Assembly (NCBI GenBank): GCA_002890675.1
Contig: PEFW01000006.1
Location: 1 to 64,000, forward strand
Length of the DNA stretch: 64,000 bases
Source of the DNA: Candidatus Methylaffinis lahnbergensis
GTDB taxonomy: Bacteria; Pseudomonadota; Alphaproteobacteria; Rhizobiales; Beijerinckiaceae
Reading direction: 5' to 3'
Numbering within the stretch: the first letter of the stretch is position 1; each line of letters begins with the position of its first letter. Shown here piece after piece: positions 53,901 to 63,395 of this stretch. The translations under genes and the position numbers were made by a program. The notes under the pieces were generated by a model. That model ran no database searches, was not told the origin of the DNA, and saw only the letters and a list, made by a program, of their open reading frames with translations.

Positions 53901-54635
53901 TGCGTCTCCGGCGCCCTTCGATGCGGCCGCGGCTATATCGGCGCCGGCCAAACGGCCATCGTGCAGCGCGGAAGCAACGAGGACTCCCCTTATGCCCGCT
54001 TGTTGCAGCCGCATGAGATCGGAGGCGCCGCGAAGGCCACCCGCGGCATAAAGCAAGACATCCGGCGCGCGGCCTTTAATCTCCGCGAGACGATCCATGT
54101 CTGGTCCCGCGTCGCCGCCGACGCGCGCCAGCGTCATGACAATCACCCGCGCGGGCCACAGATGCGGCGCATCGCAAAGCCCTTTTGGACCGAGAAAACT
54201 GTCGCCGCGATAGTCGAGCGATAAAACGATACGGCCGACCGTGGCGAGTTCTTCGAGCACCATGTGGCCATCAAGGGATTCGCTTCCAAGAACGAGATGC
54301 GCGCGCTTGTGGCGAGCGAGCCACGAACGTGCCGCCCCGCCGTCGCTCACGCCGGCATCGACCCAAAAGGCGACGTCCGGAAAAGCCGTGCTTAGCGTGT
54401 CGAGACTTTGGTCATGGCTGCCGCGCATTTCGATTCGATCGAGATCGGCCACATAGATTGTGCGAAAAGGGTGAACCGCCAAAAACCCGGCGACAACGTC
54501 AAGCGGCGCGCTCGTTCGCGCGAGCGGAGTTACGATCGGCGCATAGGAATGGCGCGAACCATGACGGGCGTGGACGACCACGCCACCCTTCAAGTCGATT
54601 ACAGGAATGACTTCGATTGCGCGCTCGGGCATCAT
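53895..54635 (-). CDS. HisA-like TIM-barrel protein linked to H4MPT genes
   Basis: 246 residues from ATG at 54635 (54632 also possible). The start IEVIPVIDLKGGVVVHARHG resembles HisA, and the C-terminal phosphate loops are YAAGGLRGASDLMRL and GVLVASALHDGRL. It is not the histidine-pathway HisA: there are no his genes around it, and its neighbour is fae. HisA/HisF-related proteins are known beside H4MPT genes in archaea and methylotrophs, with an assumed part in cofactor synthesis. Convergent with fae. Confidence 0.8.
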   Translation of the reverse strand: MMPERAIEVIPVIDLKGGVVVHARHGSRHSYAPIVTPLARTSAPLDVVAGFLAVHPFRTIYVADLDRIEMRGSHDQSLDTLSTAFPDVAFWVDAGVSDGGAARSWLARHKRAHLVLGSESLDGHMVLEELATVGRIVLSLDYRGDSFLGPKGLCDAPHLWPARVIVMTLARVGGDAGPDMDRLAEIKGRAPDVLLYAAGGLRGASDLMRLQQAGIRGVLVASALHDGRLAGADIAAAASKGAGDAK

Positions 54636-54739
54636 TTAGCATAACCAAGTCCCGCCCGGATGATTATATATGCCCCGGCTCATTGAATATCCGGGAGAAA
54701 TTTCTTGCCTTTTCCGGTTGGACGGATTCTGTTGCGCGC

Positions 54740-55234
54740 ATGATCCAGTTAGGCTTCCTCACCAAAGAAGGTCGCGACAAGCTGATCGCCGTGGCGTGGG
54801 ACGGCTCGGCGGCGCATCGGCTGGCGCGACGGGCGGCTGCGCTCGTTCTTTTGAACGAAGGGGGGAGCTGTGAACAAGCCGCCCATGCGCTGCTTCTAGA
54901 CGGCGACACGATCCGCGGCGGGCGAAGGCTTTTCGAACAACGCGGGATCGCAGGCCTGACAAGCTTCGATGAGGGCGGGAGCGCCAGCTATCTGACCGCC
55001 AAGCAAGAAGACAATTTGACGGCGTGGGTTGGCGCGACGCTGCCAAGCTCGACGCGTCAGATTTGCGCCATTATCAAGAAGGAATTCAGCCACGTCTATG
55101 AAAGCCGTTCGGGGCTGATCGCGCTCTCGCATCGTCTGGGTCTCGAATACCACAAGCCGGACGTGATCCCGCGCAAGCTCCACAAGGCAATTATTGACGA
55201 GACCGCGACGCTGCTCGCCGATCCGCGCTCGTGA
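54740..55234 (+). pseudogene. IS630-family transposase remnant (N-terminal part only)
   Basis: 164 codons from ATG at 54740. The helix-turn-helix and winged-helix part is present (LARRAAALVLLNEGGSCEQAA, RQICAIIKKEFSHVYESRSG in parts), and it ends in RLGLEYHKPDVIPRKLHK, where full IS630 transposases go on into the DDE domain. The stop at 55234 is 18 bases from lipA. No DDE catalytic residues, no inverted repeats and no TA duplication could be seen, so the element is truncated and immobile. Confidence 0.75.
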
Positions 55235-55252
55235 AGGGTGAGAAATATCTGC

Positions 55253-56227
55253 ATGTCAAACGCCACCAGCCTGCTTGACAACTACCGCGAGCCCAACCCC
55301 GCGCCACGCCACCCGGAAAAGGCGCAGCGGCCCGATCAGCCGGTGGCGCGCAAGCCCGCCTGGATCAGGGTCAAGGCGCCGGGCTCGCCGCAATGGGAAG
55401 CGACACACAAAATTGTCAAGGAACATCGACTCGTGACCGTCTGCGAGGAGGCGGGCTGCCCCAATATCGGCGAATGCTGGGAGAAAAAACACGCGACCTT
55501 CATGATCATGGGCGACACTTGCACGCGCGCCTGCGCCTTCTGCAATGTCAGGACCGGGCTCCCCCGCGCACTCGATCCCGCCGAGCCCACCCGCGTCGCC
55601 GAGGCGATCAAAAAGCTGGGGCTTGCCCATGCCGTCATAACGTCCGTCGATCGCGACGATCTTAACGACGGCGGAGCAGAGCATTTCGCGAAAGTGGTCG
55701 CGGCGATCCAAGCAGTGAGCCCAACCACCTCGGTCGAGGTCTTGACCCCGGATTTTCTGCGTAAACAAGGGGCGCTCGAGAGGGTCGTTGCGGCCAAGCC
55801 CGATGTGTTCAATCATAATCTCGAGACGGTCGCGTCCAAATATCTCGAGGTTCGGCCTGGCGCGCGTTATTTCCACTCGATCAGGCTTCTCCAGCGCGTC
55901 AAGGAAATCGATCCCGGAATCTTCACCAAATCCGGCATGATGCTGGGGCTCGGCGAGAAGCGGCATGAAGTGCTGCAGCTGATGGACGATCTGCGCACCG
56001 CGGACGTCGATTTCCTGACGATTGGCCAGTATCTGCAGCCGACAAGAAAGCATCATGAGGTCGTGCGCTTTGTGCCCCCGGACGAATTTGCCTCTTACGC
56101 CGAAGTCGCGCTCGCCAAGGGTTTTCTCTTGGTCTCCGCATCGCCCTTGACCCGATCATCGCATCACGCCGGCGACGATTTCGCCAGGCTGAAAGCGCGG
56201 CGGCTGGCCTTGCGGGAGCGGCTTTGA
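55253..56227 (+). CDS. lipA: Lipoyl synthase
   Basis: 324 residues from ATG at 55253 (AAGGGTGAG upstream). Auxiliary cluster motif [12 protein letters not shown] and radical-SAM motif CTRACAFC are both complete, and the C-terminal [10 protein letters not shown] has the Ser cluster ligand region. It inserts sulfur at C6 and C8 of protein-bound octanoate. Followed at 70 bases by the ratA/COQ10-type gene, the common alphaproteobacterial order. Confidence 0.97.
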   Translation: MSNATSLLDNYREPNPAPRHPEKAQRPDQPVARKPAWIRVKAPGSPQWEATHKIVKEHRLVTVCEEAGCPNIGECWEKKHATFMIMGDTCTRACAFCNVRTGLPRALDPAEPTRVAEAIKKLGLAHAVITSVDRDDLNDGGAEHFAKVVAAIQAVSPTTSVEVLTPDFLRKQGALERVVAAKPDVFNHNLETVASKYLEVRPGARYFHSIRLLQRVKEIDPGIFTKSGMMLGLGEKRHEVLQLMDDLRTADVDFLTIGQYLQPTRKHHEVVRFVPPDEFASYAEVALAKGFLLVSASPLTRSSHHAGDDFARLKARRLALRERL

Positions 56228-56297
56228 GCGGTTAGATCGGAAGCAGCTTTCAACCACGCGACGCCACTTTTTTCCAAATCCCATCCTGTGAGCGCGC

Positions 56298-56759
56298 ATG
56301 CCTTCGTTCCATACTACCCACCACGTTCGTCATAGCGCCTCCGAAATGTTCGAGCTGGTCGCCGACATCGAATCCTATCCGCGATTCGTGCCGCTTTGCC
56401 GCGCTTTGCGGGTCCGCCGGCGTGACGAAAACGATGGGAGACTAATGCTCATTGCAGATATGGAGGTCGGCTACAAGGCAATCCGCGAGACCTTCACGAG
56501 CCGCGTGACCTGCGAGCGCTCAGCGTCCAAAATTCTCGTCGAATATATCGACGGACCGTTCAAGTATCTCGAAAACCACTGGATCTTTCACGATCGCGAC
56601 GAAGGCAGAGCCTGCCTCGTCGATTTCCGCATCGCCTATGAATTCAAGAGCCGTGCACTGGGTCTCATCATGGGCGGAATGTTCGACGCGGCTTTTCGAA
56701 AATTCGCCGCAGCTTTCGAAGATCGCGCCGATATTGTCTATGGCAAGGGGGCATCATGA
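56298..56759 (+). CDS. START-like ubiquinone-binding / RatA family protein
   Basis: 153 residues. A Coq10/RatA START-like fold: HSASEMFELVADIESYPRFVPLCRALRVR in parts, and a C-terminal GLIMGGMFDAAFRKFAAAFEDRA helix. COQ10 proteins bind ubiquinone; E. coli RatA was described as inhibiting ribosome subunit joining. The bacterial role here is not certain. Usual neighbour of lipA and cinA. Confidence 0.88.
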   Translation: MPSFHTTHHVRHSASEMFELVADIESYPRFVPLCRALRVRRRDENDGRLMLIADMEVGYKAIRETFTSRVTCERSASKILVEYIDGPFKYLENHWIFHDRDEGRACLVDFRIAYEFKSRALGLIMGGMFDAAFRKFAAAFEDRADIVYGKGAS

Positions 56760-56800
56760 CGCGAGCCCGAGCGATCGAAAATTCTCCTCCTGCGCGCGCC

Positions 56801-57292
56801 TCAACCGGCCGCTTCGAGGAGCAGCTCGATCGCCATGGCGATCGCGGCGAAACGCACGCCGTGGCGGCCAAGGTCTCCGAAACGTTTTTCGACGGCGACG
56901 ATGGCGCCGCCTCTCCGTGCGAGGCCAAAATGCACGAGGCCGACGGGTTTTCCAGGCGACTCTCCGCCGGGCCCCGCGATTCCGGTGATCGAAAGCGTCA
57001 TGTCGGCCACGGAATGCGCGAGGGCACCTGCCGCCATGGCCCGCGCGGCCTCCTCGCTGACCGCGCCGAAGTCTTCCAAAATCCGCGGCGAAACCCCGAG
57101 ACATTCGATTTTCGCCGCATTGGAATAGGTGACGAAGCCGCGCTCGAAAACGTCGGATGACCCAGGTATGGCGGTAATCAAGGCCGCCACGAGGCCCCCC
57201 GTACATGACTCGGCGGTTGCCACGGTAAGGCCCCTGGTGCGGCAGGATGCAATGAGGTCCGCCGCGCGGCTCAAGAATACGTCAGGGAACAT
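56801..57292 (-). CDS. Nicotinamide-nucleotide amidohydrolase (CinA C-terminal type)
   Basis: 163 residues from ATG at 57292; the open frame upstream to 57541 is not protein-like. The PncC-type motifs are TVATAESCTGGLVAALITAIPGSS in two parts, with Ser-Cys-Thr-Gly-Gly, and ITGIAGPGGESPGKPVGLV. It deamidates NMN back to NaMN in NAD recycling. Convergent with the ratA-type gene, 41 bases away. ispDF, its frequent partner, is absent. Confidence 0.92.
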   Translation of the reverse strand: MFPDVFLSRAADLIASCRTRGLTVATAESCTGGLVAALITAIPGSSDVFERGFVTYSNAAKIECLGVSPRILEDFGAVSEEAARAMAAGALAHSVADMTLSITGIAGPGGESPGKPVGLVHFGLARRGGAIVAVEKRFGDLGRHGVRFAAIAMAIELLLEAAG

Positions 57293-57774
57293 GGGCCGGT
57301 TTCCGGCGCGAGGGGTTACGCCCGAAACCACGGACGAGCACGCAAGTTCCCGGACTGGAAACTTCGTCTTGGCGAAGATTCCATCCTTGGGCCGTGCTTT
57401 AACTATAACATATAATGCCAGCGGCGTTAGGGGATATTCGCTCAAGTCAAGGGGCGAGCAAATCCCCGCCAGTATACGGGGCGGGATAGAGTTCTTCTCG
57501 CCGCATGCGCGATCGGGAGCGCCGCCCGGGCGGGCCAACATCTCCGCGCGGCGGAGGTCGAATGCGTCGGCGAAGACAAGGCGTGCAAGGCCCTACGGCC
57601 TTGAACGCCCGAAATCCGGCGAAGAGCCGAAATATTTCCTATCGCTTGGGCAATCAAGGGCTCATAACACCGGCAATACCGTCCCCCCGGCGCCAATTTG
57701 CCCCCTTGAGCCTTCCTTCCCGGTTATATATATTTATCCTGCGGCTCTTCTGCCCAGCTTGTTGAGAGGTTGCG
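57293..57774. other. Gene-free interval
   Basis: About 480 bases between divergent cinA-type and small membrane protein genes. Overlapping open frames on both strands carry no family resemblance. An AT-rich stretch (57722-57740) may be the promoter of the following gene. Confidence 0.45.
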
Positions 57775-58236
57775 ATGAGTTCACCAACGAAACGGTCAGA
57801 CAGTGGGATACCCGTCGGCCGGCTACTCATCATCCTCAGTGTCTTCGCCATCCCTGGCCTCATCTACCTAGGGGTCTTTCGTATCGCCGGTAGGGTCAAA
57901 ATAGTCGACATCCCGATCGTCGGGGAGTGGCAAGCCCCCGACAAGACCTGGCGCATTGTGTTTCGTCCGGACAAGACACTTGTGAGCTCCACGAGTCCTT
58001 CGCAACCGAGTGCTTCGCAAGCATGGACTTCGGGAGCGGGCACGTACTCGGTGGATTATTTCGGCACGTTGTGGGTAAAGCTGAACAATGGCAAGATCTA
58101 CTCGGCGGCCTTGACAGAGGAGAATCCCAACCGGTTCGACCTCATTGAATTCGATACTCTAGTACCGACCGTGTTCGAGAAGGTGCCGCCGTCAGAGTCA
58201 AAGCCGCCGGATTCGCCGAAGGAATCCCCGGGCTAA
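57775..58236 (+). CDS. Membrane-anchored hypothetical protein
   Basis: 153 residues. A short basic N-terminus, one helix (LLIILSVFAIPGLIYLGVF, about residues 17-35), then a beta-rich soluble domain (GEWQAPDKTWRIVFRPDKTL in parts, GAGTYSVDYFGTLWVKL) that looks lipocalin-like, and a Pro/Ser tail. No family recognised. GC content is a little lower than the neighbours. It is convergent with the glycine-rich protein gene. Confidence 0.65.
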   Translation: MSSPTKRSDSGIPVGRLLIILSVFAIPGLIYLGVFRIAGRVKIVDIPIVGEWQAPDKTWRIVFRPDKTLVSSTSPSQPSASQAWTSGAGTYSVDYFGTLWVKLNNGKIYSAALTEENPNRFDLIEFDTLVPTVFEKVPPSESKPPDSPKESPG

Positions 58237-58245
58237 GGCGGGTCC

Positions 58246-58581
58246 CTAAATCTCGCGGTCCGCATGGGTAACGCCACGTGATTGGACGATCTGATTAAGC
58301 CGGAAATTCACGTCGAGCACGAAGCCTCGTAAAGGCGGATTATCGCGCCGGATATCGGCGATAATGGACATGGCGATAATGCTAAGGCCCCAGCTCGACG
58401 CAATTGCCGGCCCGGTCGTGTAGCCGACGACCCCGCCCGCGACCAAACCAACCGGACCGCCGACCAAGGCCCCCGCCAGCGCGCCCATCGCGCCGTCACC
58501 GAGCCGCTCCTGCGCATTTACGACGGAAGGCAGGAAAGTTAGTCCCGCGATCGCGGTCAAAATCAAAAGCCTTTTCGTCAT
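58246..58581 (-). CDS. Exported glycine-zipper-like small protein
   Basis: 111 residues from ATG at 58581. Signal peptide (about 1-23, ending SVVNAQ), then a glycine-zipper segment GALAGALVGGPVGLVAGGVVGY typical of membrane-inserting outer-envelope proteins, and a C-terminal soluble part. Function unknown; such proteins often associate with the outer membrane. Confidence 0.7.
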   Translation of the reverse strand: MTKRLLILTAIAGLTFLPSVVNAQERLGDGAMGALAGALVGGPVGLVAGGVVGYTTGPAIASSWGLSIIAMSIIADIRRDNPPLRGFVLDVNFRLNQIVQSRGVTHADREI

Positions 58582-58796
58582 GCCAATGCTCCAGCGCACG
58601 CTACCGCGATCCCCATGGCTTACCGTCGCGTCCGGAAAACTCCTTGCCGTGATATCGTGAAGAAAGTGAGAACAGGCCGTGCTCTTTTCCGGGCGTTCGC
58701 GGCCGCCGAATCTACTAGCGATGGGCCGCGGATCGCCGGTGCGTGCATATGCCGTCCTCCTCTGGGATCAGCTTATGCGGTCGTCTCGAAAATACT

Positions 58797-60092
58797 TTAG
58801 CCGTGGCCGGCAAGCCGCTCGATCATCGCGCCGCAGGCGCCGAGCTTTTCCTCGATATGTTCGAAGCCGCGGTCGAGATGATAAACGCGATTGACCATTG
58901 TTTCGCCTTCGGCGGCGAGCGCCGCGATGACGAGCGACATGGACGCGCGAAGATCCGTCGCCATCACCGGCGCGCCTTGGAGTTCCTCTACCCCTTCGAT
59001 CACGGCGGCATCGCCGTCGAGCCTTATGTGGGCGCCGAGCCGGACCAATTCCTGAACATGCATGAACCGGTTTTCAAAAATTGTCTCTGTGATCCTCGAC
59101 GAGCCCTTGGCCTTGGTCATCAAGGCCATGAATTGGGCCTGCAAATCGGTTGGAAAGCCGGGGAACGGAGCGGTGGAGATGTCGACCGGCGCGAGGCCCG
59201 CCCCGTTGCGCCGCACACGGAGCCCTTCGTTGGTCGCCGAAATTTCCACGCCGGTGCGTTCGATTGCTTCGATCGCGCTCTCCAAAAGGTTTGGGCTCGC
59301 GCCTTCCAGCATCACATCGCCGCCGGCCATGGCGACGGCCATTGCATAGGTGCCTGCTTCGATGCGGTCGGGCAACACGATGTGGCGTGCCCCCGAGAGG
59401 CTGCCGGCGCCCTCGATCTCGACCACGGATTGCCCGGCTCCCTTGATCCTCGCGCCCATTTTGTTGAGGCAATCGGCAACATCGACAATCTCTGGCTCGC
59501 GCGCCGCATTGACCAGAAGCGTATGGCCGTTGGCGAGCGAGGCGGCCATCAGCGCGGTATGGGTGCCGCCGACGGTCGCCTTGGGAAAATGGATCTCGGC
59601 GCCGGTTAGTCCCTTGCGCGTCTTGGCATGGACATAGCCCGCTTCGATCTCCACATGCGCGCCGAGCTTTTCGAGAACCATGATGAGAAGATCGACCGGC
59701 CGAGTGCCAATTGCGCAGCCGCCAGGCAGGGAGACCTTGGCCTCGCCCATCCGTGCGAGAAGCGGCGCGATGACCCAGAAACTCGCCCGCATTTTGGAGA
59801 CGAACTCGTAGGGCGCCATCGTATCGACGATCTGGCGCGCGCTAAGGTGGATCGCCCGGCTCGCGTGCGCGGGCGTGCCCGGCCGCCTTCCGTCGACCGA
59901 ATGATCGACGCCATGATGACCGAGAATGCGCAAGAGCATGCCAACGTCGGCGAGATTCGGGACGTTTTCAAGGGTCAGGGTTTCGCTCGTGAGCAGCGAG
60001 GCGATCATCAATGGAAGCGCCGCGTTCTTGGCGCCGGAAATCCTGATGACGCCGTTCAACGTCTGGCCGCCGACGATCCGGATACGATCCAA
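58797..60092 (-). CDS. murA: UDP-N-acetylglucosamine 1-carboxyvinyltransferase
   Basis: 431 residues if started at TTG 60092, which gives the family start MDRIRIVGG; a TTG at 60110 would add 6 residues. EPSP-synthase-like two-domain fold. ISGAKNAALPLMIASLL is the conserved Lys-Asn motif and Cys126 (GGCAIGTRPVD) is the fosfomycin-target Cys. It performs the first committed peptidoglycan step. Operon with the small gene upstream. Confidence 0.96.
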   Translation of the reverse strand: MDRIRIVGGQTLNGVIRISGAKNAALPLMIASLLTSETLTLENVPNLADVGMLLRILGHHGVDHSVDGRRPGTPAHASRAIHLSARQIVDTMAPYEFVSKMRASFWVIAPLLARMGEAKVSLPGGCAIGTRPVDLLIMVLEKLGAHVEIEAGYVHAKTRKGLTGAEIHFPKATVGGTHTALMAASLANGHTLLVNAAREPEIVDVADCLNKMGARIKGAGQSVVEIEGAGSLSGARHIVLPDRIEAGTYAMAVAMAGGDVMLEGASPNLLESAIEAIERTGVEISATNEGLRVRRNGAGLAPVDISTAPFPGFPTDLQAQFMALMTKAKGSSRITETIFENRFMHVQELVRLGAHIRLDGDAAVIEGVEELQGAPVMATDLRASMSLVIAALAAEGETMVNRVYHLDRGFEHIEEKLGACGAMIERLAGHG

Positions 60093-60121
60093 GGAACACC
60101 CCGTTTTCAAAAAAGTCCGAA

Positions 60122-60358
60122 TTAGTCTTGTTCTGCGCTGGCCCCGTTTTGAACGCCTTCGCCTTGAGCCGTTTCAATCTCGGCCGCGTTCCCCGTCTGC
60201 TTCCTCCGGTCGATCTTTTGCGCCTTGCGGCGGCCAAGGTTCGCCCGCAATGCTTGGGCGAGGCGAAGACGCTCGGCGGCCTTGCGCGAACAGGCGGCGT
60301 CGGACACAACCGGCTTCCTGCCATCCGGCGGCCGGTCAATGGAGCCGGACAAGCGCAT
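60122..60358 (-). CDS. Small basic hypothetical protein upstream of murA
   Basis: 78 residues from ATG at 60356-60358. Lys/Arg-rich with a helical core (AERLRLAQALRANLGRRKAQ) and an acidic/Gln C-terminus. The LRANLxRRKAQ pattern is common to short proteins of unknown function in alphaproteobacteria. It is 29 bases from murA, same strand. The call rests on this resemblance and on context only. Confidence 0.5.
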   Translation of the reverse strand: MRLSGSIDRPPDGRKPVVSDAACSRKAAERLRLAQALRANLGRRKAQKIDRRKQTGNAAEIETAQGEGVQNGASAEQD

Positions 60359-60861
60359 GACTTTCAGAGTCTTTCAAAGAGCTTCGCCAGACAGGACGCG
60401 CCGCCGGCGAAAATATGGTGTCCAAAGCAGCGTGATGGCGCGCAAGGAGACTTGTAGAGCGCCACGGCGGCCAAGGCAAGGCCTGCCGGATTGCCTGCCT
60501 TGTTGGAGGGAGCCGTCCGGCGCCAATGGAACAACGCCAAATGTAGTCAAGGATTTGCCGAGGAGCAGCGAGGAGCCAGCAAGGGCAGCGCAGGGTCATT
60601 CCACGCGCCCGGCTCCCGCCAATATGACGAGGACTTGAGCCGCAAGAAAACCCACATTATATCAAAAGCTTACACTGGACCTGCCAACCCGGTGCGAATA
60701 ATAGAGGCGAGGTTTTCGCGTGCGGTCTTGCTCCCGTCGCGATCTCACCGCATAACCTTTCGCGGATTTTAACGAGCCGCCCGGGGCCATGCAGAATACG
60801 GCCTCCGCCCGCCGAAAAACACAGGGACCGAGCTTTGGATCAACGATATGTGCGTCATGAT
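60359..60861. other. Gene-free interval
   Basis: About 500 bases. An imperfect inverted repeat around 60473-60502 (AAGGCAAGGC with GCCTGCCTT) may be a transcript end. The right side should contain the promoter of the flippase gene. Nothing else recognised. Confidence 0.45.
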
Positions 60862-62004
60862 ATGGAGCAAGAGTCCGCGAGCGGCTTGAGTGGACTTGCG
60901 CACGAGGCCAAGCCGGCCGCGCAGACCCCCACGCAGGATGGCGCGCAAATCCACGAAAGCCATGCAGCGCGAGTGCGCCGCGGCTCGATCTGGCAATTGC
61001 TCGCTATAGCTTTGAGCCTCGCGATCGCGGCTTTTTCGATCTACGTTCTTGGCCGCGTGGTTTCGGCGATTAGTCTGAGTGCTTTGCGCCAGGCAATCGC
61101 GGCGACCAGCGCCGAGCAGATTGCGACGGCGGCGCTTTTGACCGTCGTGTCCTTCCTTGCCCTGACTGGCTATGACGGGCTCGCGCTGCGCCAGCTCAAC
61201 GCCCACGTTCGCTATAAGACGACGGCGCTGGCCTCGTTCACGAGCTATGCGATTTCCTTCACGCTGGGGTTCCCTTTGATTACCGCGGGCACGGTTCGCT
61301 ATTGGATCTATTCGCAAGCGGGCTTGACGGCGAGTAAAGTCGCGAGCCTCACCGCGATCGCTGGCGTGACGTTCTGGTTCGGCATGGTTATTGTGATTGG
61401 CGCGGGGCTTGCGTTTCACGCCAGCGCGATCAGCGCGATCAATCATCTCTATCCTTTGATCAACGCGCTGATCGGGGTTTCCGTGCTGGGCGCGGTCCTC
61501 GCCTATCTGGTCTGGGTGACGATTCGCCACCGGATTGTCACCATCAAAGGTTTCCAGCTGGAATTGCCGGGACTTGGCTTGTCGCTCGGCCAAATCGCCC
61601 TCGGCGTCATCGATCAATGCGCGGCAGCAGGTGCTCTATATGTTTTGCTTCCGAGCCACGCTGAAATGGATTTTTTCACCTTCGCCGCGACCTACGTCTT
61701 CGCCTGCATTCTCGGGGTTTTGAGCAATGCGCCGGGCGGGATTGGTGTTTTCGAGGCGACGATGCTGAAAGCGGTTCCGGTAGCCTCGGAAGAAGCGCTG
61801 CTCGCTTCGCTGGTGCTGTTCCGGGTCATCTATTACCTCGTGCCTTTCCTGTTCGCGCTCGCTTTCCTCGGCGCCCACGAGGGTTTTCACCGCTGGAACG
61901 GGTTGCGCGAGGCCATGCGCGGCAGCGAGGAAGAAATGGTCTTGGAGGATGAGATCAACCCTCTTCGCCGTTGGTACCGGGACACCTGGCGGTTGCGACG
62001 ATGA
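60862..62004 (+). CDS. LPG-synthase-type membrane protein (UPF0104 / MprF-like flippase domain)
   Basis: 380 residues from ATG at 60862 (a TTG at 60835 would add 9). A polar N-terminus of about 40 residues and eight or so membrane helices. LTGYDGLALRQLNAHVRYKTTAL in parts and SNAPGGIGVFEATML match the lysylphosphatidylglycerol synthase transmembrane domain family. The C-terminal soluble synthase domain of full MprF is absent. These proteins are seen as lipid flippases or as partners in lipid or hopanoid handling; substrate unknown. Confidence 0.82.
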   Translation: MEQESASGLSGLAHEAKPAAQTPTQDGAQIHESHAARVRRGSIWQLLAIALSLAIAAFSIYVLGRVVSAISLSALRQAIAATSAEQIATAALLTVVSFLALTGYDGLALRQLNAHVRYKTTALASFTSYAISFTLGFPLITAGTVRYWIYSQAGLTASKVASLTAIAGVTFWFGMVIVIGAGLAFHASAISAINHLYPLINALIGVSVLGAVLAYLVWVTIRHRIVTIKGFQLELPGLGLSLGQIALGVIDQCAAAGALYVLLPSHAEMDFFTFAATYVFACILGVLSNAPGGIGVFEATMLKAVPVASEEALLASLVLFRVIYYLVPFLFALAFLGAHEGFHRWNGLREAMRGSEEEMVLEDEINPLRRWYRDTWRLRR

Positions 62005-62304
62005 GTCTGGCTTTAGGCTTTCCGATGGCCTCCCGGTCCCTCCGGCGTAGACGGTGACGCCGAAGCCAACAAGACGAGGAAATATTCTCGCGGCCGTTCG
62101 CTAAATGGAGCACGGTGCGATCCGAACGGACTCCATTTGATTTACCGAAGCGGCCCGAAGCGCGACAAGCAAGCCGGACAATACGGCAATGGAAGAGCGT
62201 CGCTTGGCGCTTGCCCGCCCGGCGGCGCGGAATCGATTTGAAACTTGATATCAGCGCGTACTCGTGTAAGGCGTCCCCGCGGCGCCCTATTTTACGGGGG
62301 CTTC

Positions 62305-63363
62305 ATGGAAAAGGACCGGAAGGCGCGAGACCGCCTGATCATGGGCCGTCTCATCGACGCGTTGCCCGAGGCGGTGATCGTCATTGGCGCGGCGGAGCGC
62401 GTGGTCGCGGTCAACGCGCCGGCACGGATCTTGTTTCCGGCGTTGCGGCCGGACGATCTGCTGGCGCGCGGTCTGCGGGCGCCGGATGTCCTTGACGCGG
62501 TGAAAAGGGTCCGCGCCTCTGGCGCTCCGGAAAGGGTGACGTGGCTCGAACGGGTGCCGGTCGAAAGATTTTTCGAACTGAATGCCGCTCCGATGGAGGG
62601 GCCGGAATTCGAGCCTGCGATGATCTTGACATTGCGCGATTTGAGCGAGGCGCGCCGCGTCGAACGCATGCGTGTCGACTTTGTCGCCAACGCCAGCCAC
62701 GAATTGCGGACGCCACTCGCCTCCCTGCTCGGATTTGTGGAGACGCTCCAGGGGCCCGCGCGCGAGGACAAGGAAGCGAGGATACGGTTTCTTTCGATCA
62801 TGCGCGAACAGGCGCGAAGGATGGCGCGGCTCGTCGACGATCTTTTATCGTTGTCGCGGATCGAACAGAATTTGCATCTGCGGCCGCGGGCGCCGGTGGA
62901 TATTGTGGCGATCGTCCGCCATATCGCCGATACGCTGGCGCCCATGGCCGACGATAACGGTGTCGTCCTGAAGCTCGACGTTCCGGCAACGACGCTCGTC
63001 ACGGGTGACCGCGACGAACTCTTGCGGTTGGCCGAAAACCTCGTCGAAAACGCCATTAAATATGGTGCCTCGGACTCGCGAAGCGTCAACCGGCAGGTCG
63101 AGATTACCCTTGCGGCCGAGACGCACCAATGTGTTTTGATCGTCCGCGACCATGGCCCTGGGATCGCGGCGGAACATTTGCCGCGGTTGACCGAACGGTT
63201 TTACCGGGTCGATGCCGGCGAGAGCCGGGCCAAGGGCGGCACGGGGCTTGGTCTTGCCATCGTGAAACATATCGTCGCGCGCCATTGCGGCCGGCTCGGT
63301 ATCGAATCGAAGCTAGGTGAGGGGGCGACGTTCCGCGTGGTTCTTCCCTTGCACGGAAGCTGA
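62305..63363 (+). CDS. phoR: Phosphate-regulon sensor histidine kinase PhoR
   Basis: 352 residues, ATG at 62305 with ACGGGGG upstream. A PAS-like domain (about 15-115) and HisKA with His132 (NASHELRTPL), then HATPase with NLVENAIKYG, DHGPGIA and GGTGLGLAI. The N-terminal helices of most PhoR proteins are not seen: the protein starts with a charged segment and goes directly into PAS. It lies upstream of a Pho box and pstS, which supports the PhoR call. phoB is not in the window. Confidence 0.85.
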   Translation: MEKDRKARDRLIMGRLIDALPEAVIVIGAAERVVAVNAPARILFPALRPDDLLARGLRAPDVLDAVKRVRASGAPERVTWLERVPVERFFELNAAPMEGPEFEPAMILTLRDLSEARRVERMRVDFVANASHELRTPLASLLGFVETLQGPAREDKEARIRFLSIMREQARRMARLVDDLLSLSRIEQNLHLRPRAPVDIVAIVRHIADTLAPMADDNGVVLKLDVPATTLVTGDRDELLRLAENLVENAIKYGASDSRSVNRQVEITLAAETHQCVLIVRDHGPGIAAEHLPRLTERFYRVDAGESRAKGGTGLGLAIVKHIVARHCGRLGIESKLGEGATFRVVLPLHGS

Positions 63364-63377
63364 ACCGGAATCCCGCC

Positions 63378-63395
63378 CTGTCATCAAGATGTCAA
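63378..63395 (+). promoter_or_regulatory. Pho box upstream of pstS
   Basis: CTGTCAT-CAAG-ATGTCAA: two 7-base half sites with a 4-base spacer, the classic PhoB-binding layout. It lies 175 bases before the pstS start, after phoR. Phosphate-starvation control of pst is the expected meaning. Confidence 0.8.
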
